NCBI GenBank assembly: GCA_022059125.1
Contig: JAEUWY010000023.1
Coordinates: 2,604,001-2,668,000 of the forward strand
Source: Corynespora cassiicola
Taxonomy: Eukaryota > Ascomycota > Dothideomycetes > Pleosporales > Corynesporascaceae
Reading direction: 5' to 3'
DNA length: 64,000 nucleotides
The notes under the pieces are model-generated. The model did not search any database. It was given only the letters and a program-made list of their open reading frames with translations, and was not told where the DNA came from. Below are positions 23,235 to 35,631 of this stretch, piece after piece; position 1 is the stretch's first letter, and each line of letters opens with the position of its first letter. Position numbers and translations under genes: made by a program.

Positions 23235-24421
23235 TTTTTTTTTTGGTTATATAGCTCTTGTCTTTTTCTTGGTGAGATATCGTATGGTAGGTCGAGTTGG
23301 AGATGATGGGAGTGGTCGCAGGGTAAAGGATGCTTGTCGCGAAAAAGCGCACTTGGCGTCACGGAAGAAGATCAATTGTTCGGTGTGTTTTATTTCGACT
23401 TGCGAAGAAGGCGGGTACAACGTGCCTGACTTTGCGGATGTGGTGGTTGGTGTGCGGTCGTCCTCTTTATGGTGCAGAGGGATGCTGGGCTAGTCAGGGC
23501 CCAGAGCTGCATCGGAACCCCGCCCGCTGCTGGGGGTTTGTCCGGGAGAAGGGGACATGTGATGGCATTCAAGGTTGGTGATTCGTAAAAGCCCAGGTTC
23601 CAGGGAGAATTGAAAGGCTGTCGTGAAACTTGGCGCTGCATGTAGGTATCGGGCGGGGTTGTCTGTTGAGGGGCGCGGTTTGTGGTCGGCGGATTTTAAA
23701 CAGGCCAGGGGTAAGAATATTTGCGATTTTGAGGGCACCCCTTCCGTGATCGAGAAAAGGCGAGGATAAATGTATATTTATGCGCTATTTTTAAGGATTA
23801 AATGATACTTTAAATAATCTACTAGCCATTCTGTATTTAGTGATACCAATGCAGTAGACTGAGAGCCGTTGTTCAGATATGCGGAAATGTGCTAGGCCAC
23901 AGCATCGCTGAAAATCATCCCCCCAAAAGTATGTAGAGTATCAAAATAGGTTGATATCATATCAGTGCTATAGCTACGCAGTATAGGCTAATTCTCTAGC
24001 TAGAGAGGTACTATACAAGCAGGAGATAGTCGCATGTGTCGCATTAAACATCACACAAAGCTTATACTTGCTCAAAACATCAAGACCAATTTTTGTAGAC
24101 AGCTTCATTGAGAGAATTATTCAAGAACCATCTATATATGATTCCGAGTAACTGTGGCACAGACAAGCCTCAAACCCAGATTTGTACATCTAAATAATAA
24201 ACCACTCTTAGGGTTCTTTCATGTATGCCAGATGTGTTCGAATGTCATCCAAAATACCATGAAGCTTATTTAAATTACAGTGCCCTCAACCATTAACCAA
24301 TATTTTTTAACCTGCTAGCTTATATTCACAGCATAAATCAAGAAAACTCAAGTTGTCTAGTGTTGCGTCGATAAAACTCTATTGATTCTTTTGTTCACGA
24401 TTGCCAGGGAGAACCTAACGG
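23235..24421. other. Promoter then AT-rich gene-free DNA
   Basis: The first 500 bases are the probable promoter of the SnoaL-like gene; from about 23750 base composition switches to AT-rich. No gene seen. Confidence 0.5.
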
Positions 24422-25527
24422 AAATGTTCCCTTTTCCCAAGCTTCCTCGCGAGATTCGAAACCAAATATAACATGAGCTTTGGATGTCGACTCTCAGCAT
24501 CTTCTTTCATCGCTTGGACATACTAGGTCAAGTTAAATATGATGATGAACGGAATCAAAGAGGAAATATTTGACTTTTCCACTGGCTGCGTGCAAATAAA
24601 GAAAGACTGTCGGAAGGTCTAGAGCAGCTTTGGCTCAGAGCGCGGTGCCATACAAAGTCAAACGAACTCGAATGGTATGAAGAGCTGTGGAAAGAAGCAT
24701 CATGACCCGACGAAATACCAGAAAAGGAAGAAGAGAAGCTTCCTGGAGATGATAAATGGGTCTATGGAAGTGAGGAATGCCTCAGAGTCAGATTTTCTCC
24801 CAAAACTTCCCAAATACTTCTGCCGCTGGCAACTAAAGAAGCTACAATCGCTTTTTCCCTCGTAATTGAGTCTAACCGTTATTCTGGGCCTATTTGGAGC
24901 CAGACGATAAAATAGGTTTCAACTACCAGCCGCAATATAGCGGTGTCATTAAGCGGGTGGCTGTGATGATCAAAGGAGGCTCAAAGATCAAGCGAATCAA
25001 ACTGGAAATCGACATTCCTATCTTCAGTATCTGGGGTTACGTTTCAGGTGAATGCTTTTTTGATTTGTCTGTTTTAAAGCTGCTTGGCTCAAGTCTTGAT
25101 ATCGTCGAGTTCACGTACTGGGACAAACACTGGTTGAAACCTGCAATTATCCCAGAGAAACAGGCATTTGGGGTATTTATTCTTGCAGAGACTAGGCGAA
25201 TAGGCAAAGAAATGACTGGGGGTGGGTCGGGAAAGCTGGTAATCGATGAAAATCATATTCTGGGTTATGGCCCGCTCGAAGAGTCAGCGAGAAGAACAAA
25301 TGAGTGCAGCGCTCTCTGTAGGCCTAAAATATCTGGACATCGAAAGGAAACCTTCAATTTCTCGAAGGAAAATGTCCACTGAATGTATGACTTTTGAAAG
25401 TTATATTCAAATTAGAAATATCAATTATCCACATCACACTAGGAAGCAGTATATCTTGTTGGCATGTCCAATTGCAAATCAGTCCCAAAAGTTGATTTCA
25501 GTCCCTATCTCTCTTCCTAAAAATTGA
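24422..25527 (+). pseudogene. Decayed F-box-like (LPREIRNQI) gene
   Basis: A frame starting at ATG 24422 opens with FPKLPREIRNQI, the start of many fungal F-box or related LPxEIRxxI proteins, then a stop codon directly follows. The same frame continues with protein-like sequence (HELWMSTLSIFF, LFHWLRANKERLSEGLEQLW, EWYEELWKEAS) interrupted by further TGA and TAG codons up to about 24915. Similar-quality sequence then continues in another frame (24894-25382: FNYQPQYSGVIKRVAVMIKG) and a third one to 25527. Several of the stops could come from TGG or CAR codons by C:G to T:A changes, as expected from RIP. I read this as a dead gene; the family is tentative. Confidence 0.5.
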
Positions 25528-26797
25528 TTATCTTTGAATAGTCGGCGAAATATGCCGAGGCAGTCTGTGTTATCGATGATGGCGTTTCCATTATTTTTAC
25601 AAGACTCCCATTGCCCGTTAGTGCATGGCTTACCCTCCTAATTTCTTCATGCAATCTCTGGACCTCTATGCTCAAGGAATTTTTGGACATTACCTGGAGA
25701 TAAAAATTACTGTTTTTTATGATAGCCGTGAGACTATCGAGCCAACATTCTGACCTATAGCTTTAGAGTCGTATGCTTGATATGACCTCCATTTCGACTA
25801 AGCCCTCGGAAGATATTAGCAGCATTATTTGCACTGTAGAAATAGTACTCATGCCTGTCATCCGCTCTGCGTGACAAGGGTTGTGAGATGTACATGGGTA
25901 GATCGAGATGTTGCACTCTAAATGGGCGTAATAGGGGTCATGGACAGCAATTTGTCGGCCTGTTTATCTAATTGATCAGCCAAAATCCTTTGGTGAGAAA
26001 ATAGCTCAAGCCTTCCGAAAGTATTTGCTTGCTTATGAGAAGCTAGGGTGGTAAGCTACACTGAAATCCGAACCACGACTCAACATTGTCGTAGGCAACG
26101 GATAATTGCCATCTGGCATAGAAAACTCTTATAGAAGGGAAGTTAATCCAAATCTTATGGTAAAAAATGTTCTGAAGTATGCCTGGTAATCCAAACAACG
26201 TCGGATTCTTGACATCTTGTAGAGCACCGCTCATGCCGATGTGGCTTAGAAGAATGTTGGTCATGTAAATACCGGCGATTGATTCATTCAAATCACCTGG
26301 GTTCTGGTTCTTAGGTATCGACGTCTTTAGGCTCGTGTGCTTGCGAAGATTTGACTTTTTATAAATTCGTGACACTGTCTGCTAAGTTGAAGTGTGGACG
26401 TGAATGGATAATTATAGTAAATAGATCTCGATACCTAGGTATGTACAAGAATTGTTAACCAACATGTCCCTGATTCGCAGAAGAAAAGGTCCAACAAGTC
26501 ACAGGAAGATGTGTGAAACTAAAACAACTCATTCTATAGAAGTTTCAAAGCCCTTAATATTAGAATGGGCGCGGAAGTAGTATTGACATGTAACACACTA
26601 CAATTTTGATATTGGCAGCTGCAGTACTTTTGCGATACAAAGAGCTCCACACTAATGTTAGATTTCAAATATTTTTGATGCATCTATCGATTGTATCGCA
26701 AAAATCCCTGAACTCCATTCGCTCACGCGCGTAGCTGTGATCAACAAAGAGACTAACTCGAGCGACACTGCATAACTTTTGAAAGCGTATTGGTCCG
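25528..26797. other. AT-rich gene-free DNA
   Basis: No supported gene. A 110-aa minus-strand frame at 26043-26375 has protein-like composition but no motif I recognise; it could be another relic. Confidence 0.4.
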
Positions 26798-27973
26798 CTA
26801 TCTGAGCTGCTCTGGATCCATGATAAGGATGCCCTTGCCTTTCATCTTTCCACCTTCTGCCAGCTCTACCAGTCTCTCTATCTCCCCTAGGCCATTGAAT
26901 GCGTTTGTCTCAACCGATATTCTATGTTCGGCCACAACGTCCAGCATCTGCCGCGCCTCTTTGGGAGTGGAGATGACCGAACCCCGGATACGAATATCAC
27001 GAAAGATTAATTCCGGGAAAGGAATCGAAACATTCTCAGGCTGGTCGATGTTAATGCTGTGTGCCAAAAGGAGGGGACAAGGCCTTACTTGTGCAAGCTG
27101 AATCACAGTGCCATGCATTTTTGTGATAGCACACGACGTCGCCGCCGCACTATTCGCATCGCTTACATTAACAGTAGCCGTCACGCCCTCGCCATTAGTA
27201 ATTTTCTTCACCTCCTGCACGGCCTCCTTGTTTCCGATCCTCGCATCAACAATCACGTCCGCGCCCGCTCTTTTCGTCAGCTCCAGCCCCTCGTCCCGTG
27301 CATCAACGCCAACAACATTCAACCCAAGTGCCTTTGCGAACTTGACCCCCAAGTGTCCCAACCCACCTCCAGAGCCCACAACCGCAAGCCACTCGCCCTT
27401 CTTGACATCCGCCTGCAAGACGCCACGGTAGACGGTGCAGCCCGCACAGGCAAGCGGGGCCGCCGTCTCAAAGCTCACGGCATCGGGCATCCTGGCCGAC
27501 GTGCGCGAATCCACCCGCGCATACTCTGCAAAGAAGCCGTCCCGCGAGATGCCGAGCGCGCCGCCCGAGCTCGTGCAGTACTGGTGAAAATCATCAGGAT
27601 GGAGGCAGTCGAAGCAGGTGCCACAGGTGCCGTAGTTGAGGCCAGCCATGACGCGGTCACCGACCTTGAAGTCCCTGACTGACGAGCCCACGGCGATGAC
27701 AGTGCCTGCGCCTTCGTGGGAGCCGGTACGGGGGAAGTTCGTGCCGAAGACGCCATCGCGAACCATGAAGTCGGTGTGGCAGAGGGATGCGACGGCGACC
27801 TTGAGAAGGAGATCATGTTCGGCAAGGTCTTTGGGCACGGCGACTTGGTTTATTTTGTATGGCTTTCCCACCTGCGACTTGTTAGCCCAGTGATCAATGA
27901 CAGCGGATGCTTACAGGCGGCTAACTTCCACCACCTGCGCTGCCTGCATCTGATCGGGGACCTTTGAGGCCAT
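26798..27973 (-). CDS. Zinc-dependent alcohol dehydrogenase
   Basis: Medium-chain NAD(P)-dependent alcohol dehydrogenase, 373 aa. Exon 1 27973-27926 and exon 2 27871-26798. Catalytic zinc ligands are visible as Cys47 in CHTD, His68-Glu69 in GSHEGAG and a Cys in the PLACAGC motif near residue 166. A structural-zinc lobe with Cys99, Cys102, Cys105 and Cys115 is present; the last spacing is a little wider than usual. The nucleotide-binding motif is GSGGGLGHLG. The exon 1 donor is uncertain: I used GTTAGC because it joins AAQVVE to VGKPYKI as in homologues, while a nearby GTAAGC would break the frame. Substrate unknown; likely primary alcohols or aldehydes. Cytosolic. Confidence 0.88.
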
Positions 27974-28768
27974 TATGAAAATTGATTCTACAGTTGTGTG
28001 TTCAGATGGACACGATACGTGAATAAAGATTGTTCAAGCCGGAGGCGAGGTAGGGAACTACGTGCTATCTGTCGCTCGATTGAGCACAGTTTTTAAGCCC
28101 TTGCCAACGACTATTGCCTGCAAGATCTTCGAAATGACAGCTTGAAACCCCACTTCTCCTGATGGATTGTGGTGGATGCAATGCGGTTCGAGCGGAAAGA
28201 ATGACGTTGCCCAACTTCACCCGCGGGTTAGTGCGGGCGAACAACCCCGCAGCCGCGCTTCGGCTTGACAGTTGAACTCTGACGGCAGTTGGAGTCACGC
28301 CCCGAACTGGAGCAAATGTTACGGTTGTTAGAAATGTCACAGCAGAAATTGTTAGGATAAGACCGCCTGGCTCGCATGCGTTGTTGGCGTTGCCAAATCG
28401 ACTGTAGACTTAGAAGTCGACTCTTACACTTGGCCTTGGCTTGTGGACAAACGGTTGCCACGATTATATGAGAGATTATGGATTTTGCAAGCACAGCAAG
28501 AATGTGAATCCTAGAGGATATAGTAATTAAGAATTGTTTGAAAATTTTTCATACACCCTTATCAAGATCACTTTCACCCGCAAAAGATACCTTCGGAGCG
28601 ACGTTGATGTCATCACTTACACTCCCCCAAATTGTCATAAAGAAATAACATGGTTCGCCATGTATGAGGTAATCACATTTTTTTCTAATAGAAAAAAGAA
28701 ATCCCAGATGGATTGGAATGAGTGTGTGCCTCCCCTCGCCAAAAGTTTCGTGTCTTCTAGGTATCCTG
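27974..28768. other. Intergenic, no gene seen
   Basis: Promoter side of the alcohol dehydrogenase gene. A GC-rich island near 28200-28330, with a CCCGCGGGTTAGTGCGGG stretch, stands out from AT-rich surroundings and may hold CGG-type regulator sites. Nothing coding. Confidence 0.4.
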
Positions 28769-29809
28769 TCATATTCTCGCCTCAGAGACTGCCTCTTCGT
28801 ACGTTGGAGGGGGCGACTCAGATCTCTCCACGACATCCATGCCATGTTCTTCTTGGCTCGATATTCTAATGTCAGTATTATGCCCACGAGCCAGCCTCAC
28901 ACGGGCTGGTGGTGTGATGGCTGATCTAACCCTTCGTTGCAGGACATTCAGCCTCCAGGCTTTGGAACCCCTCGGCCGGCCTGTAGCAGCAGAGTGGAAC
29001 TTGGATGCGACAACAACTAAAACAACAATACCAATGCAGCTGGCAATCACAATAACGACTATTGCAAATGCAGGTATAGTTGTGGAGCTCAGCTCGGGTG
29101 AAGAAGATGGACGAGATGTGAATGAGTGTGTCGCAAGGCGGGACGTTGAAGTAGGGCATTTGCGGAAAACTCCACTGATGCATCGTGTCGTTGTAGCAGC
29201 TGCAGATGAGTTGTACATATTTTCATCAACTAGAACACCCTTTCCAGGAGATCCGAGTGGCGTACGCAGAGAAAAGAGATACCCTGGTTGGGTTGGCGCG
29301 CGCCCTGAGCTTCGCCAAAGGAATACTACAGTAAGACTATTTTTGCCGCCTTCTGAGATGCCAAAGGTGCATATGAATGCAGATCCAGCAGATATATCAT
29401 CTTGTGTTGGCATCAATGTGTGATTGTGGACACTGCTGCGTGCGGTCAAGTCAGACGTAGAAAGCGTGACATCGGAAGCAATGGTAGCTGCATGGAAGAT
29501 GAGTTTTATTGTGATGGCAAAAAGTAGGGGCTATTAGAACGTACAATTCCTGCAAGTATCCCACCCACTGGCCCCAAAGTAGCCAGAACCGGAACATTTT
29601 ACACAATATCGCGAGACGGTTGCACTAATTCTTTTTTCTAACGTGATTATATCTCCGGAGTACAATGATTGACTAGCAAACCCCGCAGAGGGCGGGCTTC
29701 GGGCTGCGCTTTTCAAGTAGTTGACAACATGATTTTCCCATTTCATATCATCATTATCGCTGGCAGCTTCTTCTCCCGGATAAGGATAGATCCAGATAGT
29801 TTCGACCAT
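28769..29809 (-). CDS. Single-pass membrane protein with C-terminal PPxY motif
   Basis: Family not recognised. Exons 29809-29545 and 29487-28769 (donor GTACGT, acceptor GCAG, 57 nt intron) give 327 aa. The N-terminal part has a small Cys cluster (CVKCSG, CRN), followed by an extracellular-type region with ICTF, CISG and RKCP cysteines and a Ser/Thr-rich stalk (SFTSRPSSSPELSSTT). A strong transmembrane helix lies at about residues 227-250. The cytoplasmic tail of about 77 residues is basic at first and ends with PPPTYEEAVSEARI, placing a PPxY motif at 315-318. PPxY is the known docking site for Nedd4/Rsp5 WW domains, so endocytic ubiquitination is a reasonable inference. No signal peptide is visible at the chosen start; the first exon may be wrong or missing. 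Confidence 0.6.
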
Positions 29810-31248
29810 AGATGCAGATATTGCTCAAAAGCTTGATTGTATATTTTTATGAAAGGAAGTAGGAAAACATACGGTTAAATAGATGGCAATTATTATTTTA
29901 GACTATCATGCGCATGAGGCGGTGCTCGATCAGCCACACGGCGGCCCTAATTTTGTGCAGAAAGCCTTGAATCCTTCCGCTGTATGATAGATTACCAAAA
30001 AGGGTTAATCAATCGTAGTGACCCCTTGATAGCCGTGGAATCCTTGCTCCGAGTCTTGAGAAATCACTGTACGCCACTTGGCAAGGCTGTAATCACCCGG
30101 TTATTCGCGAGGATATGGAGACACAAAAGCCACCAACCTGAAACAAGCCCTATCGGTGACTTGATACAGCTAGAGCGTACTGTATCAAGCCAGGCGCAGT
30201 CCAGGGAGCAAAGTGTACTTCTCAAAGCTGATGAAGAGGGCACACTGGGCTTCGAGACCGCACTGCCGCACTGTTCCTAAAAAGCTTAACTAAACTCGAA
30301 AAGAAAAATCTGATATCAATAATTATTGTCAATTAAGTCGAGTTTTTGCATTACGAAAACTCAATTGATACCCCACAAATCGCGTTAGGAGGAGTCTAGC
30401 ATGGACAGCGTTACAGCCCGTCCCTTTTCTTGGCGTGTTGCACAACATCGCTCCTGCAAGACTCAGGACAAAGCACAGGAATTCATTGGGTTCTTCCAGG
30501 TTGGCGATAAATATAAAGTCTCATAGATACTTAAAAGTGCCAATAGGAGATGATACCGTGTCTGGGAGCGCAATTCAACTGCCTAGATCATGCCCTTGGC
30601 GTCTACGATAATCCATGTCGATTGTGGCAAATCTGATTACATGAACCCTATCAGCTCCACGGAAGTGAACATCGATTTTCAGCCCCCCCATATATGTGGC
30701 CTGACCGTAGGTTCACTTCGCCGACCTGGGGCGCCTGATTCAACTAGCGTGCCTGACTCTTCCAAAGTACCCCGTCAACTATCCTAACTTACACTTACAA
30801 AAGATTGTCTAAATACGACATTAAATCTATCAATGCTCGGTAAGGGAAATTATCTCAGAGTTTAGTTTTCCCTATTATGCCCTCAGGCTGCTTGGTACTC
30901 ATGGAACAGCAATTTACTTTAGAAAATCGCTAGTCGAGGGAAGATATCGGACCCAGTCATCATGCTTTTGATTGGCTTGGCCGATGTCCGATGGCCCTCC
31001 ATTACAACGCATTAGTGCACATGCCCTTGCAGCATGTATATTAAAACGATCCTGACACGAAAGCGTTACTTTGAAGCACCGCCGGGTTACAACTTAAACA
31101 CTTCTGCCCATTACCCATCTCACACTCAGCCGCTTGGTGTTCACAACCTAATCATCGAAATTCTTCTCACATTCCCTTGTCGCGTACTTTCCTTTCCACG
31201 ATTGCTTTTCTAGAAGTGTATCTGCGCGCACTGGGAGAGTTTCTCGTG
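29810..31248. other. AT-rich intergenic region
   Basis: Divergent upstream region between two membrane-protein genes. Short frames at 29984-30280 and 30590-30787 show no motif. Confidence 0.45.
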
Positions 31249-32260
31249 ATGAAACAATCATTTACACTCGGCCCTCTGGCTATCTGTCTAATAGCGGTGT
31301 TTCAAGTGGGGATATATGCTGATTGTTATTCTATTGATGGTAAGTGAGCTTTGAAAATCAATCATGCGATGTTGACTGACATGATAACGGGTAAGGCCGG
31401 TTCGCACTGGACAATCCAAATTTTACAGGAACAGAGCTGGTATCATGCGGCGAAGGGACCCATAACTGCTGCCTCCGAAGTCAGAAATGCGGAAGCAACC
31501 TTCTATGCAAAGAGGAGAACAATAACCAGGTGTCTCGCCAGTACTGCGACAACAAAGATTGGATTGGCTGTTCCAAAATATGTGCTGGTATGTTTGTTTA
31601 ATATGGAATATAGACGTAAGCTGACCTAGATTGCTTCTATCAGGCTCTACAAGCAGCGGAATAACCCTAGTAGACTGTCGGAATAATACGTTTTGCTGCG
31701 GTAAAGTCGGTGATTGCTGTGCCAATGGAAACCCGATATTCGTCAATCCTGATACTGGGGAATTAAAACCGATTTCACAGGGAAAAGGAGTGACAAAAGA
31801 GCCAAAATGGTGGTCGGTTGATAGTTCTTCGTTATTGGCGTCGGCCTCTACTTCGCCACCGACCTCCAGAGCCAGCTCCATGAATACTGCTTCCCCTACT
31901 TCCAGTCATTTGTCGTCGCCAATCGAGGATAATAGTTCTTCAGGCCTTTCCATCGGTGCTAGTGCCGGGATTGGCATCGGGAGCGGTGTTGCTGCTCTAG
32001 CTGTGGCTGGGCTGGGATGGTTTTTCTGGCGCCGGAAGAAGTCAACATCTCGACCTGGGCCTTATGAGGTTGATACGAACAACCTAACAAGCTATGAAAA
32101 TACCACACAAAGAAAGATTGCCTATAAATTTAACGATAGTACAGAACTGGAGGGGGAAAGTAACCAGCCACATGAAGGTGAAAGAAACCAGCCACATGAA
32201 ATAAGAACTCCGCCGAGGCACGAGATAGACGGTACATCGAGACATGAGCTGGGAACATAA
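31249..32260 (+). CDS. Cys-rich type I membrane protein (surface-receptor-like)
   Basis: Predicted 288-aa cell-surface protein from three exons: 31249-31339, 31429-31587 and 31644-32260. Signal peptide at 1-25 (hydrophobic run ending VGIYA). Ectodomain of about 110 residues with many cysteines, beginning CYSIDGTELVSCGEGTHNCC, continuing CGSNLLC, YCDNKDWIGCSKICAG and TFCCGKVGDCCANG, a pattern I know from many uncharacterised ascomycete surface proteins. A Ser/Thr-rich stalk leads to a glycine-rich transmembrane segment at about 186-212 followed by RRKK stop-transfer residues. The cytoplasmic tail is short, polar, and contains two NQPHE repeats and two RHE motifs. Splicing is essential to see the Cys pattern; all phases match. 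Ligand and role unknown. Confidence 0.78.
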
Positions 32261-33256
32261 CTATCGAAGAATTTCTTTATATATGGTGAGTCTATAGATC
32301 GGGAAAATTCCACAGATATTAGTCATATTCTTTCTGATCAATTCTAGCACATGCAGATTCTGACATCTCGCTTGGCGGAAGATAACACAGTCCGCTGCAA
32401 TTACATGTGTCTTAGGACTTTGCACGGGGAAGAAAATGGAGTGAGTTCCCCTCATGCAATCGGGAGGATTTAATGCATTCCATTGCGATTGAACATTTGC
32501 AGACAACACCGGGTGGCATTTCAATAAGCGATTTCCCAAGACCCAAAAGCAGTTCAAACATTATCATGAGAAGTCCCTCAAGGCAAAAAAAGAAATATTT
32601 TCGTAAAGAATATCATCATGAGCTTAGTTGCAGCGATATCACGAGTCTCTTGTTCAATGACCCGTTTCGATAATCGCCCCTCGAAATGACCCACGGAACA
32701 GTATCACCGGCACCAGAGCCCCGGGTTGCTCGGATCGTCACAAGTTGCACTTGTAAATATACTCGACACACAAAGGTATATTGGTTGCCTTGTTTAGGAT
32801 AGACCCATCCAAAAACTTCCTCGATAACCTCCTTTTTGTCGCAGTCACTAGATGCTAACCAACTGTGGTTTGGATGAACGAAGTAAGAGGATATGATGAG
32901 AAGCAAACTATTCCGATAAACGGAAATAGCATTATATCAATCACGTTCACTTGCAAAACTTCTTTCAGAAGCTTGGAAAATGGGGAGATACCAACTGAAG
33001 TCAGATGCTCCTGTTCTCCATCTCTTTACGTAAATTTGGCAAATTGGAACGAAGAAGAGACGATCTTTTACTCCTGAAATGGTCTGTTGTAGCTTTTCAG
33101 ATGTCAAAACATCTCTGCATCGGGGGGTTTATAAACCGTGGAATTCGATCTCAACAACACTGCCGATTTTCTTACAAAGTTTCGAACTATTTATGTACGT
33201 CTCAATCTCTACCGATAGAAGATTATCCACAGAGTCGAATTGGTAAGATTATCATC
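32261..33256. other. Intergenic, possible missing first exon
   Basis: Upstream of the multi-Apple gene. I looked for a signal-peptide exon that could splice to it and found no convincing one. No other gene supported. Confidence 0.4.
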
Positions 33257-35631
33257 ATGGCCTGTGCTATCGTTGCTCCAGAATTTGTTAGCACATTCCA
33301 GGGGGCTGTGCCGACCTTCAGTTTTGCGGAAAACAACCCCAACGTCCTCGGTTTTGAAGCCAGCTTCACACAGATTCGAGATGGAGGACCTTGTAGCTAC
33401 GATACATATGCCAAATTCACACCTGTTTTCGCGGCCGGCCCACTCAAATACGACTGTTCGTTAGATATCGAATCTACCAACGACAAAACAACGTCGATCC
33501 TTTGCCCCGGGGTAGTGAACTCTCTTATTCCTGATGCCACTTATACACTGTCGTTTAAAGACGTCGAGAGTAGGATCCAAAAGGATGGCATTAGTCCAAT
33601 TCCGACTACTATCGTGATCGGGCCATCTCCAGTTGCAGTCACAGCGACAACTACATCAACAAGCCTGGGGTATGTGTTTACTACGACATACGCCTCTGCT
33701 TATCTTGCCACATCAACGACTACTGCGTACACCAAGACAGTAACGACCACCAGGACTGCCGTAGTAACGCAGAGCAAGGAGACAACCAGTACCTATTACA
33801 GCTCTTATTGCCCACCAGTATCGAGCAATCTATCTTCAAAGTCAACTAGCTCTTCAAAGTATTCGTCTTCTAGCCAACAGCCTGTTTCAAGCAGTACGGG
33901 AAAGCCGTCTTCGACTACAACAGCTGGCTTTTCGAAACCCTCTTCCACGTATTCGTCATACTATTCAACGCCTTTGTATCCTCCCTCGCCCTCATATTCT
34001 CCACCATCTACTTCATCTTATACTACTGTCTATACGCCAACAACTTTACCACCCTACACTTCGACATACACCCCGCCATACACGCCAGTATTTTCATTAT
34101 CGAAAACCAGCGTTTACCAGTATTCCACCTCTGCTCCTGAACCGACTGCAATTTCATGCCCAAAAGACGATGGAAAAGTAATTATCACAAATAACCGTGG
34201 ATTTAGGGTTGAGTGCGGAGTTGATCGAGTGGATCATGACATCGGTCCTGTGAATGCAGAGAGTTTCGATGACTGCGTCAGCCAATGTGCCTACAATCCC
34301 AACTGCCAAGACGTATCTTACAGGAATGTGGCATCTTGTTATATCAAGAGTGCCGTGGGTGGTTTTGCAAGTAATCCAGATGTCTGGGGTGCGACGCTCG
34401 TTGGCTGGTGGGTAGAAGCATCGACAGCTCCGACCACCACACCCACAAAGACCACCCCGATATTCAGTCCGACTTTTGCACCGACGCGCAGCCCAACCTT
34501 TAGTCCAAGCTCAAGCCCCGCTCCTGCCAAAAGTGGACCTTCATGTCCAGACTCGGATGGCCAGCTCTACTCCACTGGAGGAAAAACGTTCAAGATCGAA
34601 TGTGGAATTGACCATTCTGTGAGTATTTACTTTTCTGATAGCTAGTGACTATGCTAAGGTGCGCTAGGGTGGTGATATCAAGAGTGTTTATAATGTTAAC
34701 CTTGCCGGCTGTTTGGATACGTGCAGCGCTACTGACGGCTGCATCAACGTGGCACTATCTGGTACTGCTTGTTACCTCAAGGGTAGCAACACCCCTGGCG
34801 AAAAGAACGCAGGTGTCGAGGGCGCCGTCGAAATCGGATATTACGATAGAACAAAGACTTTTTCTAACACATTCCCCACTACTACCAGCAGTGGTACTGG
34901 CCCAGCCAAACCCGGCGCCTCGAGTATCCAGTGCCCAGCGAAGAACAATACTATTGTTGTTACCTCTTGTGGATCGACCTATAAGATCGAATGCAGCTTC
35001 GATCGATCAGACAGTGACTGTCAGTATACTGCAATATTCTCCAAAATAGGTTGCTGACTTTTAAAGTGGTGGTCAAACAAGCATACACCTTGAATGAGTG
35101 CATCGAACAATGCGATGCCTACAACGGCTGTGCAGATGTTTCTTACATTTCAGGTAACCCAGGAAACTGTTACCTTAAGTCTGCCCAGAATGCACCAAAC
35201 TACAACGAAAACGTATGGGGAGCAGCCAAGAAAACCGATTGTAAGAAAGTCATGCTTCAAAGGAAGCGAGCGGCTCGACCAGAGTCGCGTGTAGCTCGAT
35301 CTGAACCTCGACTCCAGCAGAGACACAGGAAGAGCTATGGTGGTCCTGACTACACCTGGGGCCCGCCTCCAAGGACTACGATAACTAAACCTGCCTTTGC
35401 ACTCACCTATTCCACGTTCACGAGGTAAATCTTATCCCTATCTTCGATTACTCTTAAATGTGCTGACTGGGCTCGAGGACTTCCACATTGGCCTCATCTG
35501 GAACTACGGCTGTGACATACACGAACAATAACCCTTCAGTTTCCGTTGTTTATGTTACGAGCACTACGACTGGATACGCAGTTGTCGGAGTTACAGCTAC
35601 AACCTGCCCCTCAAAGCCAACGCCCTACTAG
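33257..35631 (+). CDS. Secreted mosaic protein with three Apple/PAN-like domains
   Basis: Four exons, 33257-34618, 34668-35019, 35067-35424 and 35478-35631, give 741 aa. Residues 1-125 are an unrecognised domain, followed by a long Ser/Thr/Tyr/Pro-rich mucin-like linker to about 295. Three related Cys modules follow, starting near residues 301, 430 and 543, each with the pattern CP..DG..., a YxIEC or RVEC strand, a C.DxC helix with NGC or NCQD, and a Cys-Y-hK strand (SCYIKSA, ACYLKGS, NCYLKSA), characteristic of PAN/Apple-like domains, which bind proteins or glycans. The C-terminal 130 residues are basic, then Thr/Val-rich. The two inter-module introns interrupt modules 2 and 3. No signal peptide is visible at this start, so a 5' exon may be missing. 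Confidence 0.72.

Noticed and set aside
26043..26375. 110-aa minus-strand frame in AT-rich DNA
   Set aside because: Protein-like composition but no recognisable motif and no splice partners; cannot be supported as a gene.
26798..35631. Possible secondary-metabolite cluster around the alcohol dehydrogenase
   Set aside because: No polyketide synthase, peptide synthetase, terpene cyclase or pathway regulator is present in the window.
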